A stretch of DNA of 64,000 nucleotides, taken from contig JBLMZJ010000078.1 of assembly GCA_050258735.1 (NCBI GenBank), forward strand, positions 1-64,000, read 5' to 3'. The stretch's first letter is position 1; the number at the start of each line of letters is the position of its first letter. The translations under genes were made by a program, and so were the position numbers. This DNA comes from Syntrophomonas_A sp050258735 (lineage in GTDB: Bacteria; Bacillota; Syntrophomonadia; Syntrophomonadales; Syntrophomonadaceae). The notes below the pieces were generated by a model, which saw only the letters and a program-made list of their open reading frames with translations, searched no databases and was not told the origin of the DNA. Below are positions 1 to 8,022 of this stretch, piece after piece.

Positions 1-505
1 ATTCAGGACAGATAGCATTGGTGGCCAGACTAAGAGATTTGGTGATTCCCTTATAGGCTTCTTCTATGGTAAGATCGATCTGGCTTTCTACATCCTGCCC
101 CCGTACTGGTACATCACGAAATGGCGAGGACCGGCGGGTTGCGCCGGGCCGACCACCAAACAGGGTGGTGAAAAAATCACTGAAACCTTCTATATCTTCC
201 GGGTTTATGTTGCCGCTACTATAAAAGTTGACCCCATCCATTCCGGACATGGGATCAAAATTGTCGCCCATGCGCCAATTAGCGCCTAGGCGGTCATATT
301 TGCCGCGTTTTTCCTGATCGCTGAGCACCTCATAGGCCTCATTGATCGCCTTGAACTTCTCTTCCGCAGTCTCTTTGTCCTTGCCGCTATGGAGGTCGGG
401 GTGCCATTTACGGGCAAGCTTGCGGTAAGCTGCCTTGATCTTCTTTTCGTCGGCATCCCGGCTTACCCCCAGTATCTCATAATAATCCTGGAATTTTACC
501 GCCAT
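1..505 (-). CDS. DnaJ/CbpA-type J-domain co-chaperone, 3' end outside window
   Basis: J-domain co-chaperone that would stimulate the ATPase of the DnaK encoded just upstream. Reading the minus strand from ATG at 505, the first ~70 residues form a J domain with the HPD motif at residues 35-37, followed by a Gly/Phe-rich stretch (GFSDFFTTLFGG near residue 105). The next visible part leads straight into a substrate-binding-like segment, with no CxxCxGxG zinc-finger repeats in the visible ~168 residues. That favours the CbpA-type (class B) layout over classical DnaJ, although a zinc finger further on cannot be excluded because the gene is cut. A strong ribosome-binding site (GGAGGTGG) precedes the start. 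It lies 227 bp downstream of dnaK, separated by a repeat element. Confidence 0.9.
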   Translation of the reverse strand, partial: MAVKFQDYYEILGVSRDADEKKIKAAYRKLARKWHPDLHSGKDKETAEEKFKAINEAYEVLSDQEKRGKYDRLGANWRMGDNFDPMSGMDGVNFYSSGNINPEDIEGFSDFFTTLFGGRPGATRRSSPFRDVPVRGQDVESQIDLTIEEAYKGITKSLSLATNAICPE

Positions 506-539
506 AGCCCACCACCTCCAAAGTTGTGCATTATTTTTT

Positions 540-686
540 GCCACAGATTTCACGGATTTATACAGCATTTTTTTAGTAATAAGCCACACAAATGCTCTAA
601 TAATTCAATTTAGACAAGATGGTCACAGGGGGTATTCAATAATTGCCTTAAATATTAATCTGTGTTAATCTGTGCAAATCTGTGGC
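540..686. repeat. CTGTG-family element with terminal inverted repeats (copy A)
   Basis: A 147-bp non-coding block between dnaK and the J-protein gene. It opens with GCCACAGATTTCACGGATTT and closes with AATCTGTGCAAATCTGTGGC, so the ends are inverted repeats built on (A)ATCTGTG units. The interior is AT-rich with no ORF. Related blocks occur at 33643-33838, 43908-44137 and 59768-60084. The layout resembles a miniature inverted-repeat element, but no transposase or target duplication was identified. Confidence 0.7.
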
Positions 687-732
687 TTAAATCCCCCGTG
701 TCCATGTGGTTAAATCGTTCTCTTATCGTTTC

Positions 733-2607
733 TTACTGTTCCTCGAATTCGGCATCGATTACATCATGGTCGCTGTGGTCGCCGCCGGTATGCTCGCCTG
801 ATGCATCTGCGGCCTGAGCTCCGGCCTGCTCCAGAGCCACGGCGGCATTGGCCAGTTCATCGCACAGCTGGCGGAGGGTATCCTGCGGTGCACTTTCCTT
901 CAATGCATTCTTTAACGATTGCAGCGCTTCCTCCAGATGGGCTTTTTGGTGGACCGGCAGAGCACTGCCTACTTCAACCAGCTTACGTTCTACCTGATAT
1001 ACTAAGCTGTCGACCTCGTTGCGGAGTTCCACTTCTTCCCGACGTCTGCGGTCTTCGCTGGCGTAGCTGGCAGCATCCTTCAGCATCCGTTCCACCTCGG
1101 CCTGATCAAGACTGGACGAACCGCTGATGGTGACACTCTGTTCCTTCCCGCTGGCTTTATCCCGTGCACTTACTTTCAATATACCATTGGCATCGATATC
1201 GAAGGTAACCTCGATCTGAGGCAGGCCGCGCGGTGCCAGAGGGATCCCCTCCAGTTTGAAATGGCCCAACAGCCGGTTATCCCGCGCCATCTCTCTTTCA
1301 CCCTGCAAGACATTGATATCTACCGCTGGCTGGTTATCTTCCGCAGTTGAGAAAGTCTCGCTCCTGCGCACTGGGATGGTAGTGTTGCGCTCGATTATAC
1401 GAGTCATCAGACCGCCCATGGTCTCTACTCCCAGTGACAACGGAGTGACATCCAACAGGACTACGTCTTTTACCTCACCTGATAATACACCCGCCTGAAT
1501 AGCTGCACCAACTGCCACTACTTCATCGGGATTTACACCCATATGGGGATCCTTGCCGGTAAGATCCCTTACCAGCTTCTGCACCGCCGGTACCCGGGTG
1601 GACCCTCCCACCAGGATCACTTCTTCTATATCCCGCGCACTGACCTTGGCATCCGCCAGAGCCTGCTCAACCGGTCCCCGCAGTCGTTCGACCAGTGGAT
1701 GGATCAGGTCTTCGAATTTTGCCCGGGTCAGTTTCATATCCAGGTGTTTTGGCCCATCAACATCAGCTGTAATGAAGGGCAGGCTGATCTGGGTCTCCAG
1801 CATACTGGAGAGTTCTACCTTGGCCTTCTCCGCTGCTTCCGTCAATCTTTGCAGAGCTTGCTTATCCTTGCGCAGATCGATCTGGTAATCCTTGCGGTAC
1901 TCCTCAGCCAACCAGTCTACGATGGTCTTATCAAAATTATCTCCGCCCAGATGAGTATCACCGCTGGTCGATTTTACTTCGAATACACCATCTCCCACTT
2001 CCAGGATAGACACATCGAAGGTGCCGCCCCCCAGGTCGAAAACCAGAATCGTTTCGTTGGCTTTCTTGTCCAGGCCATAGGCCAGGGCAGCCGCTGTCGG
2101 TTCATTGATTATTCTCAGCACGTTGAGTCCGGCGATCTTACCGGCATCTTTGGTGGCCTGACGCTGAGCATCATTGAAATAGGCCGGTACAGTTATGACA
2201 GCATTGGTAATCTTCTCGCCCAGATAATTGGAGGCATCATCCACCAATTTTTTAAGTACCATGGCTGATACTTCTTCCGGTGCATATTGTTTTTCCCCCA
2301 CCTTAAAACGAACGGCATCTGATGGTCCGCTAACCACGGTGTAAGGAACCAGTTTGCGTTCCTCCCCAACTTCACTATAACGCCGTCCCATGAAACGCTT
2401 GACCGAATAAAAGGTTTTTTCAGGATTCAAGGCGCCCTGCCTCCTGGCCACCTGCCCGACCAGGCGTTCATCCTTATCCTTAAAAGCTACTACTGAGGGA
2501 GTAGTGCGTGAGCCTTCAGCATTCACTATAACCGACGGATTACCGCTTTCCATGATGGCCACTACCGAATTGGTAGTACCCAGGTCGATTCCAACTGCTC
2601 TTGCCAT
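733..2607 (-). CDS. dnaK: Molecular chaperone DnaK (Hsp70)
   Basis: ATP-dependent Hsp70 chaperone, 624 residues, full length. The nucleotide-binding domain shows phosphate-1 motif GIDLGTTNS near the N-terminus, the VPAYFNDAQRQATKDAG segment, DLGGGTFDVSI and GGSTRVPAV. The substrate-binding domain starts around residue 390 (DVTPLSLGVET) and the protein ends in a short acidic tail (DAEFEEQ). AAAGGAGGAATGAGAG precedes ATG. Unlike the usual hrcA-grpE-dnaK-dnaJ cluster, neither hrcA nor grpE is adjacent: the upstream neighbour is a TetR regulator. It may therefore be a second or relocated dnaK, which cannot be settled from this window. A sigma-A promoter and a non-CIRCE inverted repeat lie upstream. 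Confidence 0.97.
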   Translation of the reverse strand: MARAVGIDLGTTNSVVAIMESGNPSVIVNAEGSRTTPSVVAFKDKDERLVGQVARRQGALNPEKTFYSVKRFMGRRYSEVGEERKLVPYTVVSGPSDAVRFKVGEKQYAPEEVSAMVLKKLVDDASNYLGEKITNAVITVPAYFNDAQRQATKDAGKIAGLNVLRIINEPTAAALAYGLDKKANETILVFDLGGGTFDVSILEVGDGVFEVKSTSGDTHLGGDNFDKTIVDWLAEEYRKDYQIDLRKDKQALQRLTEAAEKAKVELSSMLETQISLPFITADVDGPKHLDMKLTRAKFEDLIHPLVERLRGPVEQALADAKVSARDIEEVILVGGSTRVPAVQKLVRDLTGKDPHMGVNPDEVVAVGAAIQAGVLSGEVKDVVLLDVTPLSLGVETMGGLMTRIIERNTTIPVRRSETFSTAEDNQPAVDINVLQGEREMARDNRLLGHFKLEGIPLAPRGLPQIEVTFDIDANGILKVSARDKASGKEQSVTISGSSSLDQAEVERMLKDAASYASEDRRRREEVELRNEVDSLVYQVERKLVEVGSALPVHQKAHLEEALQSLKNALKESAPQDTLRQLCDELANAAVALEQAGAQAADASGEHTGGDHSDHDVIDAEFEEQ

Positions 2608-2685
2608 CTCTCATTCCTCCTTTAAATAAATGATCAATAGCCATTAATCAAAATGGTCAACAAAGGTTAAATTAGGTAGATTTTA

Positions 2686-2713
2686 AACATCCCACCGCAG
2701 GTAGTGGAATGTT
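2686..2713 (-). promoter_or_regulatory. Inverted repeat at the dnaK transcription start (candidate operator)
   Basis: On the minus strand AACATTCCAC-N8-GTGGGATGTT forms a 10-bp inverted repeat with one mismatch. It lies about 6-33 nt downstream of the predicted dnaK start of transcription, where CIRCE operators normally sit, but it does not match the CIRCE consensus (TTAGCACTC-N9-GAGTGCTAA). It could bind a repressor or fold as an mRNA leader hairpin. Function is inferred from position only. Confidence 0.5.
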
Positions 2714-2725
2714 TTTCTAAACAAT

Positions 2726-2754
2726 ATTATATTCTCAGTCATTTTATTAGTCAA
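2726..2754 (-). promoter_or_regulatory. Sigma-A-type promoter of dnaK
   Basis: Minus strand TTGACT (-35, 2754-2749), 17-nt spacer, TATAAT (-10, 2731-2726). This is nearly perfect vegetative consensus and puts the start of transcription near 2719, giving dnaK a leader of about 110 nt. Confidence 0.8.
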
Positions 2755-2888
2755 TGATAGTCAAAGATAATTTGTTGAAATGTAATAACCCGTTTGCAGC
2801 GATACGAAAAGATAGAATAAGAAGAATAGGATAATTCCATTTGGCATTTGCTCAATATGAGTTAACATATCCGGTAGTCGAAGCGGCG

Positions 2889-3461
2889 CTACCATTCTCT
2901 CCTGATAACGCCAAAAAAGAGTATCTTCTTGATCTCCTCCAGCCTTTGGGCCAGACTGATGCCCTTGCTTTGCTCAAGGATTCGGGTGCAGTTCTGATTA
3001 AAGAGCTCGTCCATTATTATAACCAGCAGATCAAGATCGATATCGGATTGAATATGCCCCAGATGTGAGCCTTCCTGTAATAGAAAGGTATAATGCTGTT
3101 TGATTATACTATAACGTTTTTCAATCAATTTGGCCTGTTCAGGAAAAAATAAACTGGCTTCCTCCAAAAGGACCGGGCTGAAACGGCCTTCAGCGCAAAT
3201 GGTCACCAGCTCGTTCAGGCGATCAAACCAGTGATCGTTTTTGGCAACTATAGCATTCATCCTTGATGCCTCTTGTTCAAACTCATCCGTAAGAATGGCA
3301 GTAATCAGATCCTGCTTGGAGGCGAATGATTTATATATGGTTTTCTTACTGACCTTTAATCTGGCTGCCAGGTCGTCCATGGTGAAGCGGCGAAACCCGT
3401 ACTTTTTTATCTCTGTAACAGCCGCCTTCTTGATTCTTTCCGATAAAATCTTCCCCTCCAT
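2889..3461 (-). CDS. TetR/AcrR family transcriptional regulator
   Basis: DNA-binding repressor-type protein, about 190 residues. The N-terminal helix-turn-helix is typical of TetR (KKYGFRRFTMDDLAARLKVS followed by KKTIYKSFASK). The C-terminal ligand domain is not assignable. The reading frame extends further upstream, but GGGAGGAG lies 5 nt before the ATG at 3461, so that start is chosen. It lies between a PBP gene and dnaK in the same orientation. Its target is unknown; autoregulation or control of the neighbours is possible but unsupported by any visible site. Confidence 0.88.
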   Translation of the reverse strand: MEGKILSERIKKAAVTEIKKYGFRRFTMDDLAARLKVSKKTIYKSFASKQDLITAILTDEFEQEASRMNAIVAKNDHWFDRLNELVTICAEGRFSPVLLEEASLFFPEQAKLIEKRYSIIKQHYTFLLQEGSHLGHIQSDIDLDLLVIIMDELFNQNCTRILEQSKGISLAQRLEEIKKILFFGVIRREW

Positions 3462-3569
3462 AAATACTCCTCCCGTTTTTACAGTTTCCAGTTTCAACAT
3501 ACCGCCAAGCCTTCGGCTTGTCAAGCCTGAAATCTTCATTTTTCGAGTTCTCTCTGCTGTTCTGCGCCG

Positions 3570-5276
3570 CTATTTGTCACCGGCCGGCAATATTTTCACC
3601 AGCTTGTCTGTGATGTCCCGGAACACCGGAGCGGCATCCTCTGCACCCGATCTGCCTTCTTCAACCAGCACCACCATCGCCCAGCGGGGTTGGTTGGCGG
3701 GAAAGTACCCGGCAAACCAGGTATTCAGTAGTTCCTTGTTATCCCGGCCGATGTTTCCAGTCTGACCGGTCCCGGTTTTGCCAGCCACTGCAATTTGGCC
3801 AGTGGCAGCGTTTTGGCCGGTTCCTTCATTAACGGCTTTGGCCATCAGTTTTTGCATTTCCCTGGCAGTATCGGGTTTCATAGTCTGCAGAAGTTCACTG
3901 GCCGAAAGCTCTTTTTTGACTCCTTGCCGGTCAACGGTATAAGCCACGACAGATGGCTTCCCCCAGACCCCGTGGTCAGCTATTGTGGCCACCAATGAGC
4001 ATAACTGGACCGGGCTCAACATGACCCCCTGCTGCCCTATGCTTGCGTTACCCAAAGCGGCTTCACCGCCGTCGATATTTACTCCGGTCCCAGCTGCCCC
4101 GTAAGTAAAGCCACCTATTGCTTCATCAGCAAGGTGCATCTGCCTGACATATCGTATCAGGCGTTCCCGACCCAGGCGCAGACCGGTTTGGATAAAAACT
4201 GAATTGCATGACTGGGCAAAGGCTTCATCGAACCTTATGTTTCCGTGTCCTTGCTTCTTCCAGCAGGGAATGACCGCTTCCTGGTTGAAGCGATATTCGC
4301 CAGTACAGACAAAACGGTCATTGCTTCTTACAATCCCTTCATCCAGAGCTGCTGCGGCTACCAGCAGCTTAAAAAGAGAGCCCGGCGGATAACTCATCAA
4401 ACAACGGTTGTTCAAGCTTCCGTTCTGATCATTTTTGATAGTGGTCTCAATATTATAAGGATCATAAACTGGCCGGCTGGCCATGGCCAGGATCTGCTTG
4501 CTCCTGACATCCATGATCACTACTGCACCTTTCCCTACCCTGGAATTCATGACGTCCTCAACTGCTTGCTGCACCCGCTTGTCTATGGTCAATACTACCG
4601 ATCCCCGCGGTACTTGATTATTGGAGGCCATTCTCATCTGTAAACCCCTGATTGCTTCTCCTCTGGCATCCAGTACCGAGACCAAACGTGTAATCCCATC
4701 CTCTTGGCCCAGCAGACCGTCATAGCATTTTTCGATACCAGCCAGTCCCTTGATCGGTTCACCGCCATCTACATACCCCAATAGATGAGCTGCAAAACCA
4801 TCCTTTCGGTATCGTTTGATTTCTGGAGCAACCAGCAATCCGGGCAGGCCACAGCTCTTAAAATTCCTTATCTCATCGGGTTTTAAATCAGAGGCGATCC
4901 TAACTGCTGGTTTACCAGTTGCCATGGCCTGTAATAGGTTTCGTTTGATACTATATGAGTTTTCCCCATTCAAGCAACCTGTTATTTGCCTGGTCATATA
5001 ATCGAGGGTTTTGCTATTCGTAGATGACCCGGGACCCGGTGACATCTGTCCGCCTATCGTTTCCTCCGGAATCGCGTAAAGGGCGGTGGTCAAAACGGCA
5101 CCGGTGAGAGGTATCCCATTGCGGTCTAAAATAGAACCACGTGGATATTCCTCGATCTCGATCCGGCGCGTGCGCTGTGTCAAAGCTTCGGCAGTCAGTT
5201 CCTCTCCCCGGTATAATTGGATCCAGGCCAAACGTGCCAGGAGGATCAGGAATAGGAACAATAAAAAGGCCGTCAT
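3570..5276 (-). CDS. Class B penicillin-binding protein (PBP2/FtsI-like transpeptidase)
   Basis: Membrane-anchored peptidoglycan D,D-transpeptidase. One N-terminal transmembrane segment (FLLFLFLILLARLAW) is followed by a dimerisation domain with RGSILDRNG and a transpeptidase domain. The active-site motifs are SLFK (Ser300), SCN (356-358) and KTGT (500-503), counted from the ATG at 5276. That ATG has no good ribosome-binding site. AAGGGGGT is placed ideally for an in-frame ATT at 5300, which would add eight residues (IIRQRIHL) that look like a normal cytoplasmic tail, so initiation at AUU is possible. In Bacillus a PBP gene (yrrR/pbpI) likewise follows the mltG/U32 genes. Confidence 0.93.
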   Translation of the reverse strand: MTAFLLFLFLILLARLAWIQLYRGEELTAEALTQRTRRIEIEEYPRGSILDRNGIPLTGAVLTTALYAIPEETIGGQMSPGPGSSTNSKTLDYMTRQITGCLNGENSYSIKRNLLQAMATGKPAVRIASDLKPDEIRNFKSCGLPGLLVAPEIKRYRKDGFAAHLLGYVDGGEPIKGLAGIEKCYDGLLGQEDGITRLVSVLDARGEAIRGLQMRMASNNQVPRGSVVLTIDKRVQQAVEDVMNSRVGKGAVVIMDVRSKQILAMASRPVYDPYNIETTIKNDQNGSLNNRCLMSYPPGSLFKLLVAAAALDEGIVRSNDRFVCTGEYRFNQEAVIPCWKKQGHGNIRFDEAFAQSCNSVFIQTGLRLGRERLIRYVRQMHLADEAIGGFTYGAAGTGVNIDGGEAALGNASIGQQGVMLSPVQLCSLVATIADHGVWGKPSVVAYTVDRQGVKKELSASELLQTMKPDTAREMQKLMAKAVNEGTGQNAATGQIAVAGKTGTGQTGNIGRDNKELLNTWFAGYFPANQPRWAMVVLVEEGRSGAEDAAPVFRDITDKLVKILPAGDK

Positions 5277-5392
5277 CAGATGGATACGCTGCCTGATAAT
5301 AAAAAGACCCCCTTACACTGCGATATCCATAGCTTTGGCCGCAGGTCGGAGGGTTATACTTAAAGAGTTATAATGATCATGCAATGCTTATC

Positions 5393-5614
5393 TTATTTGC
5401 CCGGAGCAGGTCCATCATACCTTCTGACCTTAAAAGGCAGCTCCGGCAGCAGTGAATCGATTTCTGATATGGTGTCAGGAGTTCCCCGGATAATGACCAG
5501 TCCTTCCCGGCGATCCAATGTCGAAACTACCCCGAGGTGCGAACAAGCCTCGATTATCCTGGTCAGCATATCGATGTTGCGCGGTTCCAATTGCAGGTAT
5601 ATAACGGAATCCAT
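5393..5614 (-). CDS. DUF4911 domain protein
   Basis: Small cytoplasmic protein of 73 residues with a beta-alpha-beta pattern (LEPRNIDMLTRIIEACSHLG, then GLVIIRGTPDTISEIDSLL) resembling DUF4911, a family commonly found beside U32 peptidase genes. The start codon is one nucleotide after the stop of the U32 gene, so the two are almost certainly co-translated. Molecular function is unknown; a role with the U32 enzyme is inferred from linkage. Confidence 0.75.
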   Translation of the reverse strand: MDSVIYLQLEPRNIDMLTRIIEACSHLGVVSTLDRREGLVIIRGTPDTISEIDSLLPELPFKVRRYDGPAPGK

Positions 5615-5615
5615 C

Positions 5616-6833
5616 CTAATTTACCTTTCTCAGAATGGTATGCTCCGGTACGGCTTTCTTCACCGGAAAGAAGACCCGCTGTCGGGGATGCCTTGCTCTA
5701 TCCAGGCTGTTACCTTCTTCATCGAAAAGAGCATCTATTGTTATCGGCAGTACCTCTCCTCCCGGGATCAAGAGTTCCAGTGGATCACCGGGACCAAAGT
5801 TTCCGCGTTGTTCAACCTCCACTATCTCCCGCGCTGCCTGCCATCCCCTGACCACCCCACAGAATTCGCTGCGGTTCTGAGCTGCTTCCTTGCTGATATC
5901 CTGCAGCCAGGGTGATTCGCCTTCAACAAAACCATTGGTGAACGGTCTGGTCGCCGTTTTCACCAACTCGCGGCGCCATTCTTCCAACTGTTCCCGTTCA
6001 AAACCGCGGCCCCCTTCCAGAGCATCCATGGCCCGCCGGTACACCGAAGCAACGCTGGCTACATACAAGGGACTTTTCATACGTCCTTCCACTTTGAAGG
6101 CATCTATACCGATCTCAGCCAGTCGGGGGAGATACTCCAGCAGGCAGAGGTCACGCGAATTCAGGATATAGCTTCCCTTTTCATCTTCTTCAATGGGATA
6201 GTATTGCCCGGGACGCTTTTCCTCAACCAGGGCATAACGATAGCGGCAGGGATGCGCACATTCACCCTGGTTGGCCCCCCGGCCGGTCATATAGTGGGAC
6301 AACAGGCAGCGGCCTGAATAGGATACGCACATAGCTCCGTGTATGAAGACCTCGATTTCTATATCTGCCCGTTGTTTTATCAAGGCGATCTCCTCCATGC
6401 TGAGTTCCCGGGCCAGTACCACTCTCCTGGCACCCAGCTCACGGTAGAAAGCGGCTGTCTCATAGTTGCATACGCTGGCCTGGGTGCTTACTGTCAGGGG
6501 AAGTTCAGGCGCGTACTTCCGGGCTAGGCGTAACACACCAGGGTCGGATATGATCAGGCCGTCTACCCCCAACCGGGCCAATTCTTCAAGATAGGCGGGC
6601 AGGCGGTCGATATCCCGGTTGCGAGCCAAAGCATTAACGGTGATATAGACCCGGGATCCCCTCTCCCGGGCAAATTTTAACCCTTCAGCGATCTCCTGAA
6701 GGGTCAGATTGCCGGCATAAGCCCGCAAACTAAATTCTTTGCCGCCCAGATATACGGCATCAGCTCCAAATACCAGAGCTGTCTTCATCTTCTCCAGACT
6801 ACCGGCTGGCATTACCAGTTCCGGAAATCCCAT
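5616..6833 (-). CDS. Peptidase U32 family protein (TrhP/RlhA-like)
   Basis: Member of the U32 family. Characterised bacterial members are RNA hydroxylation proteins (tRNA U34 or 23S rRNA) or putative collagenase-type peptidases. The N-terminal TIM-barrel-like part carries the family signature EVFIHGAMCVSYSGRCLLS and a cysteine set (CAHPCRY) expected to hold an Fe-S cluster. The length, about 405 residues, matches the YrrO/TrhP type. The ATG at 6833 follows AAAGGAG by 9 nt and is preferred over the upstream ATG, which overlaps the mltG stop. Operon with mltG and DUF4911 as in Bacillus yrrL-yrrO. tRNA ho5U34 synthesis is the most likely role, by family inference. Confidence 0.9.
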   Translation of the reverse strand: MGFPELVMPAGSLEKMKTALVFGADAVYLGGKEFSLRAYAGNLTLQEIAEGLKFARERGSRVYITVNALARNRDIDRLPAYLEELARLGVDGLIISDPGVLRLARKYAPELPLTVSTQASVCNYETAAFYRELGARRVVLARELSMEEIALIKQRADIEIEVFIHGAMCVSYSGRCLLSHYMTGRGANQGECAHPCRYRYALVEEKRPGQYYPIEEDEKGSYILNSRDLCLLEYLPRLAEIGIDAFKVEGRMKSPLYVASVASVYRRAMDALEGGRGFEREQLEEWRRELVKTATRPFTNGFVEGESPWLQDISKEAAQNRSEFCGVVRGWQAAREIVEVEQRGNFGPGDPLELLIPGGEVLPITIDALFDEEGNSLDRARHPRQRVFFPVKKAVPEHTILRKVN

Positions 6834-6856
6834 ATGACATTGCTCCTTTAATTGCA

Positions 6857-7894
6857 TTATTTGCTGTAACGGCGCTGAGCCTGCAGATGTTCCTGATAGG
6901 TGCGGGAGAAATAGTGGGTACCGTCCCCTTTGGCCACATAATATAAGTAGGGGGTTTGCTGCGGACTTACGGCTGCAGCAATAGATGCATCTCCCGGGCA
7001 GGAAATCGGCCCCGGCGGCAGACCCGGATACTTATATGTATTATATGGTGAATCTACCTCCAGATCCTGATAGCTGACATTGACCTTTTCCGGCTGTCCG
7101 ATACAATATAGAACAGTTGGGCACAACTGCAGCAGCATACCGGTTTGCAAACGGTTCTCTATGACTCCCGAGATAAGGCGGCGTTCATTATCTACCATAG
7201 CCTCTTTCTCGATGATGGAAGCCAGGATCACGGTGTCATAAACCGTCATATTCTGGCTGTGGGCCTGTGCCGCATACTTGTCCCAATGACTGCCGAAATT
7301 TCCCAGCATCTGATCAACGATTTGATGGGCAGTGGTACCCTCTTCGATTTCATAGGTATCGGGAAAAAGAAACCCCTCCAGCGGATCCTTGGTATCTACC
7401 GGGACCCCGTCTAAAAAGTCATAGTCGTAAGTCTCCCAAAGCGCTGCCTTCCAGTCCTCCTCGGTGCATATGTTCTTCTTGACCAGAAGGTCTCCGATCT
7501 GCTTGATGGTATATCCCTCAGGCACGGTAAAGCTGATCCCCACTACATGGCCCTGAGCGATCAGGGCTGCAATCTGTGGGATGCTTTGACTGCGGCTGAA
7601 CCTGTAGTGTCCTGCCTTTAACTGGCTGTCCAGTTCATTACGGCGGCAAAAGAGCAGGAATGCTGTCTGACTGCGTATCAGCTGTTCTTTATCCAATATT
7701 GCGGCAATCTGAGGCGCGGTGGCCTGCGCCGGAATGACAACATCTATCGGTCTTTTATCTTTTATATCTACCGGTTGATAGAGAGCATTTAGGCTGTGCC
7801 AGGCCCAGAAGACACCGATAGCTATCAGGACCAGCAAAACAGTGATTATAAACCTTCCTTGCCTCTTTCTAGGTTTGATAATGACTTCACTCAT
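6857..7894 (-). CDS. mltG: Endolytic transglycosylase MltG
   Basis: Inner-membrane lytic transglycosylase that cleaves nascent glycan strands and limits their length. 345 residues: short basic cytoplasmic tail, one transmembrane helix (about 15-32), a LysM-like region, then the YceG domain. The family signature LEGFLFPDTY is present, as is ASIIEKEA with the expected catalytic Glu at residue 229. The usual LQ-x-DPT motif reads LQLCPT here, a Cys in place of Asp. The gene is upstream of the U32 gene in the conserved alaS-to-yrrO order and is preceded by a VanW-domain protein and a repeat element. Confidence 0.95.
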   Translation of the reverse strand: MSEVIIKPRKRQGRFIITVLLVLIAIGVFWAWHSLNALYQPVDIKDKRPIDVVIPAQATAPQIAAILDKEQLIRSQTAFLLFCRRNELDSQLKAGHYRFSRSQSIPQIAALIAQGHVVGISFTVPEGYTIKQIGDLLVKKNICTEEDWKAALWETYDYDFLDGVPVDTKDPLEGFLFPDTYEIEEGTTAHQIVDQMLGNFGSHWDKYAAQAHSQNMTVYDTVILASIIEKEAMVDNERRLISGVIENRLQTGMLLQLCPTVLYCIGQPEKVNVSYQDLEVDSPYNTYKYPGLPPGPISCPGDASIAAAVSPQQTPYLYYVAKGDGTHYFSRTYQEHLQAQRRYSK

Positions 7895-7920
7895 TTCTTC
7901 ACTTCTTTTCTGCTGATTTG

Positions 7921-8002
7921 TTATGAAAATACGTATTAGAACCTGTCTCCAAGTTCAAAGACCACTCAGAAATGTATTTTCAGTAACTTGTGGCGACCCC
8001 CT
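7921..8002 (+). repeat. GAAAATACGTATTAGAAC repeat family, copy 1
   Basis: Non-coding block between mltG and the VanW-domain gene. Shared landmarks are TTAT-GAAAATACGTATTAGAAC, AAAGACCACTC, TTTTCAGTAACTT and GACCCC. Its ends (TTAyGAAAATAC and GTATTTTCAGTAA) are imperfect inverted repeats. Four more copies occur in the window. Confidence 0.75.
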
Positions 8003-8022
8003 GAAATCATGTAGAGTCTGTC

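Noticed and set aside
389..613. 74-codon plus-strand ORF
   Set aside because: Overlaps the J-domain gene antisense and runs into a repeat element.
2614..2760. CIRCE element before dnaK
   Set aside because: No TTAGCACTC-N9-GAGTGCTAA sequence; the palindrome present is different.
2841..3068. 75-codon plus-strand ORF
   Set aside because: Antisense shadow of the TetR gene and its downstream flank, no ribosome-binding site.
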